Assembly (NCBI RefSeq): GCF_027594545.1
Contig: NZ_CP115160.1
Span: 464,501-528,500 of the forward strand
DNA length: 64,000 bases
Reading direction: 5' to 3'
Source of the DNA: Algoriphagus sp. TR-M9
GTDB taxonomy: Bacteria; Bacteroidota; Bacteroidia; Cytophagales; Cyclobacteriaceae
The first letter of the stretch is position 1. The number at the start of each line of letters is the position of its first letter. A program made the position numbers and the translations under genes. The notes beneath the pieces are model-generated. The model ran no database searches. It was not told the origin of the DNA and saw only the letters and a program-made list of their open reading frames with translations. Below, piece by piece: positions 43,189 through 51,642 of the stretch.

Positions 43189-45006
43189 ATGCTCAAAGAA
43201 ATTGTTTTAAAGGAGACAGGTAGTCTTGTTTTCAAATTAATTGCCAACCAACTCAAGAAACTTGATTTTAAGACTGAATCAAGCGAAACTGATATCGTAG
43301 AAGCCTTATCTCAACATATCACATATGTTAAAAACTGGTCTTCAGAGATAAATTTTAAGGATCTGCAAAAGTCAAAGAAAACGTATTCAGTTTATATACC
43401 ATTAAATCTCTATATAAGCCCAGTTAAACTGAGGCTTGAGGAAGGAGATAAGTTAACTCAGGCTCCTATTTTAGATGTCTTTAAAGTAACTGAAAATCAT
43501 GTTGCTATTTTAGGACAGCCAGGAGCAGGTAAGACGACTTCAATGAAATTTATTTGCCAGTCAGTATTTTTTGATTCTGATTTTTATGCAGATCAGTTTT
43601 CACTTCCAATTTTAATTAGACTTAGAGAATTTAATATTTCCATTAATGAAAATTATTCAGCAGGGATAGTTTATGAGTACTTATTTAATCTATTTGGTGT
43701 TAAAATATCAAAGATAGATCAAGAAGATAATTTGAAAGATATAAATAGGATTAAAGAGAAAATTGTTATTGAGATTTTGAATAATAATAACTTCATAATT
43801 ATTATTGATGGATTTGATGAGCTTTCAACAAAAAAGAACAGAGGAATTGTATTAGGTGAATTAAGCTCTTTAGCTAATTATGTAGAGTCTTCAAAAATTG
43901 TAATAACATCAAGAACTGCCGATTTTAATTATACTTCCGAAAATTTATCAACTTTTGAAATTTGCTCATTAAATAAAGAGCAAATTCTAGATTTTAGTAC
44001 TAAATGGTTAGGAGATAGCCAAAAAGGAAATGAATTTGTAAATGCTGTAGAGAGATCTCCGTTCAATGATACTACTATTCGACCTTTAACCATTGCTCAC
44101 TTATGTGCAATTTACGAGAAAAACAATAAAATACCTGATAAGCCTAAAACTGTCTACAAGAAGATAATTTATTTATTGTTGGAAGAATGGGATGAACAAA
44201 GAAATTTACAGAGACTTTCAAAATATGGTAATTTTGAAGTTGATAGAAAATTTGAGTTTTTATCCGCTCTTGCATTTCACTTAACCGTTTCAACTAATAA
44301 ATCTTACTTTTCTGTTTCTGATTTAGGAAATGCCTACGGCAATATTTTCGGAGATTTCGATATGTCCTCTAAAGACATGAAGTCAGTTATTAATGAGATT
44401 GAGTCACATTCAGGGTTGTTTATTCAATCAGGATATGAGAGTTACGAATTTGCCCATAAATCTCTTCAAGAATATTTGACTGCTGAGTATATAGTTAAAA
44501 TGCCATTTATTCCCAATAGAAGGAACTTAACTGAGAGGTTGCCAAATGAATTTGCTATAGCAATTGCAATTTCTTCTATGCCAAGCGACTATTTTATATC
44601 TTTTGTACTAAACAATTTAAATGAGGTTAAAGATATTATTAGATTTATTCAAATTTTTATAAATAGATTGATACTGGAGAAACCTGATTTTAATAAGAAT
44701 AATTCTGTTAGTCTAGTTTCATTGATGTTGTATTCAACTTATTTAGAGGTTTATATTAAAGATAGCGAACAACTAAGTTTATTTATAATGGATAATTTAG
44801 CTAATGAATTTGAGATTTTTATTAAGTCTATTATAAAAAGAAACACATTTGAATTGATTTTAGAAAATTATGAAGAAATATCTAGCCTTCCATCTTCTGA
44901 TGGGAATATAATTTTCACCTATAATTTGATGAATATTGGGGTTTCTATCGGTAATATTCAGCTACCATTTGTTTTAAGGTGCAGGAAAACATTTCTTGAA
45001 TTTTAG
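43189..45006 (+). CDS. NACHT-domain STAND NTPase (bacterial NLR-like)
   Basis: A 605-aa protein. A short N-terminal region (1-100) of unknown type precedes a NACHT NTPase: Walker A GQPGAGKTT (109-117), Walker B FIIIIDGFDEL (about 200-210), the sensor ITSRTADF and the winged-helix motif with EFAHKSLQEYLTAEYI (about 423-440). The C-terminal about 160 residues are helical and short compared with repeat-bearing NLRs. Bacterial NACHT proteins act in antiphage defence by sensing infection and causing abortive responses. A TAAGTTTG -7 element lies 4 bp before the ATG. The neighbouring DUF3883 gene is 42 bp downstream and may be part of the system. Confidence 0.8.
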   Translation: MLKEIVLKETGSLVFKLIANQLKKLDFKTESSETDIVEALSQHITYVKNWSSEINFKDLQKSKKTYSVYIPLNLYISPVKLRLEEGDKLTQAPILDVFKVTENHVAILGQPGAGKTTSMKFICQSVFFDSDFYADQFSLPILIRLREFNISINENYSAGIVYEYLFNLFGVKISKIDQEDNLKDINRIKEKIVIEILNNNNFIIIIDGFDELSTKKNRGIVLGELSSLANYVESSKIVITSRTADFNYTSENLSTFEICSLNKEQILDFSTKWLGDSQKGNEFVNAVERSPFNDTTIRPLTIAHLCAIYEKNNKIPDKPKTVYKKIIYLLLEEWDEQRNLQRLSKYGNFEVDRKFEFLSALAFHLTVSTNKSYFSVSDLGNAYGNIFGDFDMSSKDMKSVINEIESHSGLFIQSGYESYEFAHKSLQEYLTAEYIVKMPFIPNRRNLTERLPNEFAIAIAISSMPSDYFISFVLNNLNEVKDIIRFIQIFINRLILEKPDFNKNNSVSLVSLMLYSTYLEVYIKDSEQLSLFIMDNLANEFEIFIKSIIKRNTFELILENYEEISSLPSSDGNIIFTYNLMNIGVSIGNIQLPFVLRCRKTFLEF

Positions 45007-45048
45007 ACTTGATAAATACATTACTACTCCTGTTATTTAACTGTAAAT

Positions 45049-45888
45049 ATGCCCAAAGACTGGTCAGAACAAGAAGTCGAATTAGCTATTGCTGATTACT
45101 TCCATATGCTCAAAGAGGAGCTCAACGGCAAACCTTACAATAAGTCTTTCCATCGAAAGGCTTTGATTAAACTACTCAATAACAGAACAGAAAGCTCAAT
45201 CGAATTTAAACACCAAAATATAAGTGCGGCATTGGCAAGCTTTGGTCTTCCATTTATCAGAGGCTATAAACCAAGGTGGAATTATCAAAAAGCAATGTTG
45301 GATAAAAAGATTTCCGAATTCCTTCAAAGTAATTTCAAAGAGTTTGAGCATAGTTTCGAGCTATTCGCTGAGTCTGTTCCGGAAATGGTCAAATCCAAAA
45401 TCAGCTTTGATATAATGCTGGTGACTCCTCCGAAGTTCGAGGAGGTTTCAGATCCAAGAGCCACCTATACTAGACGGCCAGTCAAAATCAATTACCTGCA
45501 GCGGGAACAGCAGAACCAGGAGCTAGGCAATAGGGGAGAGTCGCTGGTGATTCAGTATGAGAAATGGAAGCTGAATGAACTTGGACTGTATAGTTTGTCT
45601 GAAAAAGTAGAATTGGTATCTGTCTATGATGATGGTGCTGGCTTTGATATTCTTTCCCGTAATCCAAATGGCACAGACAAGTACATAGAAGTTAAAACAA
45701 CAAAACTGGCTAAGGAAACACCGATCTTTTTCTCTTCAAATGAATATCAGTTTTCGAAGGAAAATCAAAATAAATACCACCTCTACCGGGTTTTTGACTT
45801 TTCTAAATCGCCTAAGTTTTTTACTGTAAAAGGAGATTTTGACTCTTTTTGCAGAAAAGAGCCTGTGCAGTTTAAAGGTTGGTTTTGA
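45049..45888 (+). CDS. DUF3883 domain protein (PD-(D/E)XK-like)
   Basis: A 279-aa protein. The N-terminal about 95 residues (VELAIADYFHMLKEELNGK, then SSIEFKHQNISAALASFGLP) resemble an EVE-associated or HNH-associated helical module. The C-terminal DUF3883 has Glu in NRGESLVIQYE, Asp in GAGFDILS and Glu-x-Lys in KYIEVKTTKL, a nuclease-like core also known from the plant NO VEIN protein and DISARM-type defence proteins. It follows the NACHT gene on the same strand and could be its effector (inference). Confidence 0.75.
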   Translation: MPKDWSEQEVELAIADYFHMLKEELNGKPYNKSFHRKALIKLLNNRTESSIEFKHQNISAALASFGLPFIRGYKPRWNYQKAMLDKKISEFLQSNFKEFEHSFELFAESVPEMVKSKISFDIMLVTPPKFEEVSDPRATYTRRPVKINYLQREQQNQELGNRGESLVIQYEKWKLNELGLYSLSEKVELVSVYDDGAGFDILSRNPNGTDKYIEVKTTKLAKETPIFFSSNEYQFSKENQNKYHLYRVFDFSKSPKFFTVKGDFDSFCRKEPVQFKGWF

Positions 45889-45985
45889 TATTTGCTGCCT
45901 GCTAAATAAAAATGTTTTCATTCTCAGTTAATATTTATTTACAGTTCTTTCAGAACTAATGGATTAAATCCTTGATGGAAAAAAA

Positions 45986-47281
45986 ATGCTAATAAGAATT
46001 TTTCAAAACAGATTTTATTTTTCAGATGAGAAAAGCTTTGGTCTTTCGGAAACCAGCTTGGCTGATGTAGGAATTAACTTCAAAGATAATTTAGAAATAT
46101 TTTGGGAAGTTCTGGTTGAAGAGAATTATGCTGTAGAAGGAGAAATTTGTTTAAAAACGATAAATTATTATTCTCAGTCGCCAAATAAATTTGAAGGACA
46201 AACAATAGAGCCTGATGTGAAATTTATCTGGTTTATGCCTTTTAAATGGTCTCAAATAGAAGGTCAACTTTCATCTTATTCTAAAAAGAAATTGATTGAG
46301 GAGAATATTGTTTACATAGATGAGAAAATGCAGATCACCTATCGGAACCAAGAAGAATTAGGGAGAAAATCAATCGGATCAATAATGAGTTTTGAAGCCC
46401 CTATCGTAAAAGAGCCTGTTGTTGAAAAAATTGAAGAAATAGGTAAAATCTATTATAATGACATAGATTTTGATTTGGGCAAAGTTTCATTCTCATTCAA
46501 ATCCAAAGTCTTAGGGCAAACTTTTAACTTAGAATTAGAAAACCCAATTCTCAGAAAAGAATTTAATACCATTAAATCCTACTTTCCTAAAGTTTTAGGA
46601 GGAAGAAAATATTTTACCATAAAGGTGGTTTTCACGCTCAGAGGAGAGGATGTGATTGATAAGAAGGTTTCTTCTGAAGAAATCCAAAGTATCGATGATA
46701 AAGTAATTGGTCAAATTAAGGATGCAAGAATTGAAAATCTTATTTCAACCCCAGTTCCTTATTCAGATGAAAAAACTCTTTTTAATGCAGAAGATATTTT
46801 TGGTAGATTTAATGAAGCCTCCGAAGAAGGAAACGTTTTTAACCAGACTGAGGAAGAGATAATTTCAACTCTTATCAACAAAAAGAAAATTAGAAATGCA
46901 AAACACCTTCAGTTTTTATCAGGACATAAGCACTCTCCTAAACTGAAAATTCATTTCACATTAAAACCCTACTTCGGTTTTGTATTCTTTGTTGAGGGTC
47001 GATCAAAAAAACATTTTTGCTGGGAGTTGTTGGAGACTCATGCTACTTATCTTTGGTCTTTTGAGAAATTGGAAAATGAGAAAAACCAACAACTTGAAGT
47101 GCTTCAAAAAATAATCAGTCAAATCAAGATTATTGGAAGGGAGAAGTACAAAAAAACGGTCAGGGAAAGTTCAGACAATCAATCTTTTGAATTCCATGCT
47201 ATTGATCATCTAAAAATAAATACTTCAGAAAAAGAAGCTTTTCAGTACTGGAAACAAAGGCTATTACCCTTACTGGTTTGA
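45986..47281 (+). CDS. Unrecognised 431-aa protein of the defence island
   Basis: No family is recognised. The protein is soluble, lysine- and glutamate-rich with alternating beta-rich (1-120, 165-240) and helical parts, and a C-terminal region (about 315-400) with conserved-looking aromatic residues (HFTLKPYFGFVFFVEGRSKK). It lies 97 bp after the DUF3883 gene on the same strand and has the same low G+C content, so it may belong to the same cassette. Confidence 0.55.
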   Translation: MLIRIFQNRFYFSDEKSFGLSETSLADVGINFKDNLEIFWEVLVEENYAVEGEICLKTINYYSQSPNKFEGQTIEPDVKFIWFMPFKWSQIEGQLSSYSKKKLIEENIVYIDEKMQITYRNQEELGRKSIGSIMSFEAPIVKEPVVEKIEEIGKIYYNDIDFDLGKVSFSFKSKVLGQTFNLELENPILRKEFNTIKSYFPKVLGGRKYFTIKVVFTLRGEDVIDKKVSSEEIQSIDDKVIGQIKDARIENLISTPVPYSDEKTLFNAEDIFGRFNEASEEGNVFNQTEEEIISTLINKKKIRNAKHLQFLSGHKHSPKLKIHFTLKPYFGFVFFVEGRSKKHFCWELLETHATYLWSFEKLENEKNQQLEVLQKIISQIKIIGREKYKKTVRESSDNQSFEFHAIDHLKINTSEKEAFQYWKQRLLPLLV

Positions 47282-47295
47282 GTAATTAATAGGTG

Positions 47296-47547
47296 TCACC
47301 TCACTGACTTTAGCTTTACCTTTCGTTCCTGCAGCAAATACAGCAGTACAGTGGCATCCTTCTCCTCGTCCTTTTCGATAAACATGCGGATGGCGCGGGA
47401 GATAGCAAGGAGTTCCTTCCCTTTTTGTATTCTATCAATCGGGGTAGGATAGCGGAATTCTTTGTCTGTGTAGAGATGGTCTAGCTTGGTATTTACCCGT
47501 TTTTCTAGCAGCTTCAGTTCACTGCAGATTTCTGCCCAGTTATACAT
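47296..47547 (-). CDS. Hypothetical small helical protein, 83 aa
   Basis: Not recognised. A charged, mostly helical protein (WAEICSELKLLEKRVNTKLD at the start) on the opposite strand, convergent with the 431-aa gene with only 14 bp between stops. The ATG at 47547 gives a full-length frame. Coding status is likely but not certain. Confidence 0.5.
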   Translation of the reverse strand: MYNWAEICSELKLLEKRVNTKLDHLYTDKEFRYPTPIDRIQKGKELLAISRAIRMFIEKDEEKDATVLLYLLQERKVKLKSVR

Positions 47548-47700
47548 GTCGTGATGGGATTATATAGGCATCAAAGATCCGCTGTTTCTAGCCTAAAAGA
47601 ACCTGATCAAGTAGGATGTCCGATATGCTGTGTCAGATTTTTATTTTCCTTCCAGTACTAAAAACCGTAAATCCTCTACTTTTTTCTGTCTTTTACCTGA

Positions 47701-47727
47701 AAAATACCCTGTACAGGGTATTTTTTT
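47701..47727. repeat. 24-bp palindrome, intact target of the IS insertion
   Basis: AAAATACCCTGT and its complement form a perfect 24-bp palindrome (47701-47724) with the core TACCCTGTACAGGGTA and an extended T-run. It can fold as a terminator-like hairpin in either direction. The same core, split by the insertion sequence, is at 36934-36943 and 38372-38381, and its left half is at 41928-41937. The tttttttgtatc after the core is shared with the IS right flank. Confidence 0.8.
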
Positions 47728-47790
47728 GTATCCAAAATTCCTTTTCTTGCAGATATCAAGTAAACCTGATTAATAATAGCCTATTGCCTT

Positions 47791-48156
47791 ATGACTGCAT
47801 TTTTCAGATCCACTTTGGTTCTTTTGCTGTTTTTTGCCATGACCACAGTGGCGGCACAGTCTGAATCCAAGGTCTATATCACCAAAACAGGAGAGAGATA
47901 TCACAAATCTTCCTGTAGCTATGCCAAAACAGGATGGCAAAGCACTTTGGCAGCAGCCAAGAAAAAAGGACTCATCCCCTGTAAGGTATGCAAGCCGGGA
48001 GGAGCTGGTTCCGTATCAAGTACAACCTCTTCCAACTCCCTCAAATCTACCAACTCCGCCACTTCTTCTCAATGCTTAGCCATCACCAAAGCAGGGTCCA
48101 GATGCTCTAGAAAATCAGCTAAAGGTAGTAGCTATTGTTGGCAGCATGAGGTGTGA
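47791..48156 (+). CDS. Secreted cysteine-rich protein with DUF5763-like tail
   Basis: A 121-aa protein with a signal peptide (hydrophobic 7-22, AAQS cleavage). Two putative metal- or disulfide-forming motifs follow: YHKSSCSYAK with GLIPCKVCKP (about 36-67), and a C-terminal CLAITKAGSRCSRKSAKGSS ending in YCWQH, which matches the DUF5763-type zinc-binding pattern. A serine-rich linker joins them. Probably extracytoplasmic; function unknown. It is unrelated in character to the low-G+C genes downstream. Confidence 0.65.
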   Translation: MTAFFRSTLVLLLFFAMTTVAAQSESKVYITKTGERYHKSSCSYAKTGWQSTLAAAKKKGLIPCKVCKPGGAGSVSSTTSSNSLKSTNSATSSQCLAITKAGSRCSRKSAKGSSYCWQHEV

Positions 48157-48209
48157 TTCTTTAAATATTAAATCATGAAAAATTGAGAGTACTTTTAATT
48201 TAACGTAAT

Positions 48210-48572
48210 ATGGAAATTTTATCAAAAGGAGGGAATAATGTAAGAAGAGCACCTTCTGTATCAATTCTTAAAGAAAATCCTGAATTCTCATCGTCCGAGG
48301 ATTCATGTGACAACATTTCGTTTACAACAAGCATACATCCTCGTGAACCAGGTGTTAAAGCTTTAAAGGTAAAAGACATGGTCAAAGTTGAGCTAGGTCA
48401 AAATAATCGAATTGAGATATATAATAATCAGGGGGAGCTTTGTGGTTTTTTGTCACCTGGCACAAAGGTAACTAGATTGATAAACTGTATCAAACTAGGG
48501 AATATGTATAAAGGAGTGGTTTCAGATATATTTGGTAACACCTATGATGTCACGATATCAAGAATGAAATAA
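48210..48572 (+). CDS. Small beta-rich protein opening the nucleotide-enzyme operon
   Basis: A 120-aa protein. The first about 45 residues look disordered, and the remainder forms alternating strands (DMVKVELGQNNRIEIYNNQG, ELCGFLSPGTKVTRL, YKGVVSDIFGNTYDVTIS). The order of elements, V-x-L, then I-x-V, G-x-L and a final V-x-I, recalls HIRAN-like DNA-end-binding domains, but this is a weak resemblance. Its stop is one base before the ATG of the PfkB-NDT gene, so it belongs to that operon. Confidence 0.5.
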   Translation: MEILSKGGNNVRRAPSVSILKENPEFSSSEDSCDNISFTTSIHPREPGVKALKVKDMVKVELGQNNRIEIYNNQGELCGFLSPGTKVTRLINCIKLGNMYKGVVSDIFGNTYDVTISRMK

Positions 48573-48573
48573 T

Positions 48574-49737
48574 ATGCTAAATATTATTGGTGGTACTTAT
48601 TTTGAAAGTTGCATAGATCCTAGTTATAATGAATTGTTTGGATCTGGACTTAGAGGAGCAATAGCTCTTTCTGGATTCAATGTGGCTATTAATTTTTATA
48701 CTTTAGTTGGTCAGGATGCAGAAAAATTATTAGAAGAAGCTTGTTTGGCTTATAAAATTAATTTGAGGAGATATTTAAGTCAGGAGACTTTTACTTTTTA
48801 TTATTACCATCCATTATCAAGATCTTACTATTTTCCTGAAACTATAGCTTTAAAGAAGATAGCTCTTGGTAGTCTAGAAAATGTCTTGATGTATGGATTG
48901 TTAGAAGGAGATTTTGAATTTAAAGCTAAATCAGTTGTCTATGATCCGCAGAACGGAAGATCTTTTTCATCAACAGGAGCTGTTGCTGATAAACTGGCTT
49001 ACGTTTTAAATAGAAATGAAGCTGTCAAAATTTCTAAACTTCCCGATGACAGCACTATTGATAAGATAATAGAAGAGCTTGTTCGAATTGAAGGAGCTAA
49101 TATTGTAATAGTTAAGGATAGTGTTTTCGGTGCTTACGTTTGGGATGGCAAAGAGATCACTCCCATAAATTTTTATAGATCTGACAGAATCTGGCCGATT
49201 GGTTCGGGAGATGTATTCGCTTCTGTATTTGCATACAATTGGTTGATCAAAAGATTAATGCCAAAAGAAGCTGCTATAAATGCTTCTCTTCAAACTTCAA
49301 ATTATTGCAATTCCAAACTTTTACCTTTGGTTGAGAATCTTGAAAAATTCCCCATTTCAATTCCCGGAAAAAAGCGAATCTATTTAGCCGGGCCTTTTTT
49401 TTCAATTTCAGACCGTTGGGTTATCAATGAAGCTTTACAGGCACTTCAGGATTTTAGACAAGATGTTTTTTCTCCTTTTCATTCACTTGGAGTTAGTAAT
49501 GACTTTGAAATTGCCAAAAAGGATCTTCAGGAAATCAGCTCATGCGATGTCGTATTGGCTATTCTTAATGTTTTGGATTCAGGCACCTTATTTGAAATAG
49601 GGTATGCAAGAGCTCAAAATAAAGAAGTAGTTATTTTTTCAGAAACCATTTCTGAAAGAGATTTATTTATGCTTGTTGGTTCGGAGTGTAAGCTGATTGA
49701 TGATTTTGCAACGGCAATTTATATAGCTGCTACATGA
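48574..49737 (+). CDS. PfkB-family kinase fused to nucleoside 2-deoxyribosyltransferase
   Basis: A 387-aa fusion. Residues 1-260 are a ribokinase/PfkB-type sugar or nucleoside kinase with the C-terminal signature PIGSGDVFASVFAY and catalytic Asp213. Residues 264-387 are a nucleoside deoxyribosyltransferase-like domain with YLAGPFF (270-276), the SSCDVVLAIL strand and the catalytic-type Glu341 in LDSGTLFEIGYA. One domain would phosphorylate a nucleoside and the other cleave or exchange the base-sugar bond. The gene overlaps the purA-like gene by four bases. Together they look designed to make or destroy a specific purine nucleotide; the product is not known. Confidence 0.85.
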   Translation: MLNIIGGTYFESCIDPSYNELFGSGLRGAIALSGFNVAINFYTLVGQDAEKLLEEACLAYKINLRRYLSQETFTFYYYHPLSRSYYFPETIALKKIALGSLENVLMYGLLEGDFEFKAKSVVYDPQNGRSFSSTGAVADKLAYVLNRNEAVKISKLPDDSTIDKIIEELVRIEGANIVIVKDSVFGAYVWDGKEITPINFYRSDRIWPIGSGDVFASVFAYNWLIKRLMPKEAAINASLQTSNYCNSKLLPLVENLEKFPISIPGKKRIYLAGPFFSISDRWVINEALQALQDFRQDVFSPFHSLGVSNDFEIAKKDLQEISSCDVVLAILNVLDSGTLFEIGYARAQNKEVVIFSETISERDLFMLVGSECKLIDDFATAIYIAAT

Positions 49738-50930
49738 TGAAAAGAGTATTTGTTGTAATTGGTACGGGTTATGGTGATGAGGGGAAGGGGAAAGTTGTGG
49801 ATTATTTATGTAAGGAGAATGAGAATGCACTTGTGATCAGATTCAATGGTGGGCATCAAGCAGGGCATTCTGTATATTCAGAAAAGGGTTTGAAGCCACA
49901 CATGTTCTCTAATTTTGGATCAGGAACTTACAGGGGAAATCCAACTTTATGGCTGAGTTTCTGTACAGTATACCTAACATCACTATTGGAGGAGTTTGGG
50001 AACTTAGAAGTAAAGCCAATCATATATTTAGATTCCAATTGTCCATTGACTACTCCCTTTGATGTATTATTTAATAGAGCTCTAGAGGATACTAGGGGAG
50101 AATCCAGATTAGGAAGTTGCGGATTGGGTTTTGGTGCCACGATGGATAGAAATAATGATCCAAATTTAAGGCTTACAGTTGGCGATATAATTTCTAGTGA
50201 TTTTATTTCAATGAGATTGGGGGAAATAATTGAATACTATAAAGCCAAATTCAGGTTGGAAACTAAATTTCTTTTGGATGATTCAACTAGTAAAATTCTG
50301 GTGGAAGATTTTTTCTGTGAAATAGAACGGTTTTATAAGCTAGTCGATGATGGAAATATTCAAGTCGTAAATCAGATGAAACTCGTAGTTGAGTCCAAAA
50401 TTGATACTTTGATTTTTGAAGGTGCTCAAGGAATTCTACTAGACCAACATTTTGGAGATTTCCCTTTCATTACAAAAAGTAATACCTCAAGTCGAAATGC
50501 CTTTGAGTTTTTAAACTCTTTTGACTTCAACTATGAGAGTGAAGTTTTGTATACGTCGAGAACATATTCGACGAGGCATGGAAATGGATCATTTGATGCA
50601 ATAGACCCTTTTTGTTTTTTGAATGAAAATCCATTTGAACTAAATGTGAATAATCACTACCAGGGTAATTTTAAAGTGTCTTTCTTAGATCTAGATAAGC
50701 TAAAAGAGGCTATAGACTTTGATATGAAATTTTCTAGGGAGTCGAAACATTCTATAGTATTTAATTGCTTTGATCAATTGAAAACAGAGAATATACCCTA
50801 TGTTGAAGAGGGGAAAAAAAAGGAAGGTGATATTCAAGATATATTACAAGGGATTAATTTTTTGTTTAATAAAATACTAATAGGGAATGGACCATGTGGT
50901 ACTGATATTTGCGACTATGGGAGTATTTAA
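49734..50930 (+). CDS. Divergent adenylosuccinate synthetase (PurA-like)
   Basis: A 398-aa PurA homologue, shorter than the about 430 aa of housekeeping enzymes. It keeps the P-loop GDEGKGK with the catalytic Asp15 and the catalytic His45 (GGHQAGHSVY), as well as the SRTYSTRHGNGSFD segment. It has changes in IMP-binding loops (GSCGLGFG in place of TTGRGIGP). PurA ligates aspartate to IMP using GTP. Phage PurZ enzymes, which lack the catalytic Asp, instead act on dGMP. Here the Asp is present, so classical PurZ chemistry is not indicated. Coupling to the PfkB-NDT gene (ATGATG overlap) points to a dedicated pathway rather than housekeeping purine synthesis. Confidence 0.85.
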   Translation: MMKRVFVVIGTGYGDEGKGKVVDYLCKENENALVIRFNGGHQAGHSVYSEKGLKPHMFSNFGSGTYRGNPTLWLSFCTVYLTSLLEEFGNLEVKPIIYLDSNCPLTTPFDVLFNRALEDTRGESRLGSCGLGFGATMDRNNDPNLRLTVGDIISSDFISMRLGEIIEYYKAKFRLETKFLLDDSTSKILVEDFFCEIERFYKLVDDGNIQVVNQMKLVVESKIDTLIFEGAQGILLDQHFGDFPFITKSNTSSRNAFEFLNSFDFNYESEVLYTSRTYSTRHGNGSFDAIDPFCFLNENPFELNVNNHYQGNFKVSFLDLDKLKEAIDFDMKFSRESKHSIVFNCFDQLKTENIPYVEEGKKKEGDIQDILQGINFLFNKILIGNGPCGTDICDYGSI

Positions 50931-50977
50931 GCCACTGAGGATTCTAAATGAATTAAAATTATAATTTATTCAAGTCT

Positions 50978-51619
50978 ATGAAAGAAAATCAAAAATCATA
51001 TAAGGATTATTTGGATAAGACCTTTTTGGAAGAGTTGAATTATAAAATATGGTCAACAAAAGGAGCAAGGTTTAAAGCAAATGAAAGATTAATCCATATT
51101 GCGCAATTGTCAAATATTTGTACAAGCATGCTTTCTATTTATTTAATCGCAGTTGGACTATTGTCTGTTTATAATTTAAATTCTGCCCTTGAATATGATT
51201 ATAATTTACTGGCATATTCAAGTACCTGTCTTTCAATATTAGTACTTGTATTTGGTCAAATAGAAAATGCAAAAGATTTTAAGCTGAAAGCCAATCAATT
51301 CCATAATTGTGGACTTGAGTTATCTCACATATATAATGAGTTAAGAATTTTTAAAACATTGACTTTGGAACCGAATTTAAAAGATAAGGGGGATTTTTCT
51401 AGGAAAATTTCTGATGAATATCAAAAGATTTTAGAAAGGTATGAAAATCATGATTCTATTGATCATCAAAGGTTTATTGCAGCTAAACCTAAATATCATG
51501 AGTTAAATTGGTTTGATGTTTTTTTTATTAATATTTCGTACTATTTTAAAACCTCATTTATATATCATCTAATGATAATTATTCCTCCTTTTATAATATT
51601 AATTTTAATAATAAAGTAA
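50978..51619 (+). CDS. SLATT-like membrane effector
   Basis: A 213-aa protein with two membrane helices at about 43-65 (NICTSMLSIYLIAVGLLSVY) and 76-94 (LLAYSSTCLSILVLVFG), a long cytosolic helical segment (100-185) and a third, C-terminal helix (193-212). This matches the SLATT_5-type layout. SLATT proteins are predicted pore-forming effectors of nucleotide-centred conflict systems. It lies 47 bp downstream of the purA-like gene on the same strand, so it may be triggered by the nucleotide that the upstream enzymes make or consume (inference). Confidence 0.7.
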   Translation: MKENQKSYKDYLDKTFLEELNYKIWSTKGARFKANERLIHIAQLSNICTSMLSIYLIAVGLLSVYNLNSALEYDYNLLAYSSTCLSILVLVFGQIENAKDFKLKANQFHNCGLELSHIYNELRIFKTLTLEPNLKDKGDFSRKISDEYQKILERYENHDSIDHQRFIAAKPKYHELNWFDVFFINISYYFKTSFIYHLMIIIPPFIILILIIK

Positions 51620-51642
51620 ATGTTTAATTTACATATATAAGT

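Noticed and set aside
49734..50930. PurZ-type 2-aminoadenine pathway
   Set aside because: The catalytic Asp that PurZ lacks is present, and no phage-type DatZ or MazZ partner or phage polymerase is nearby.
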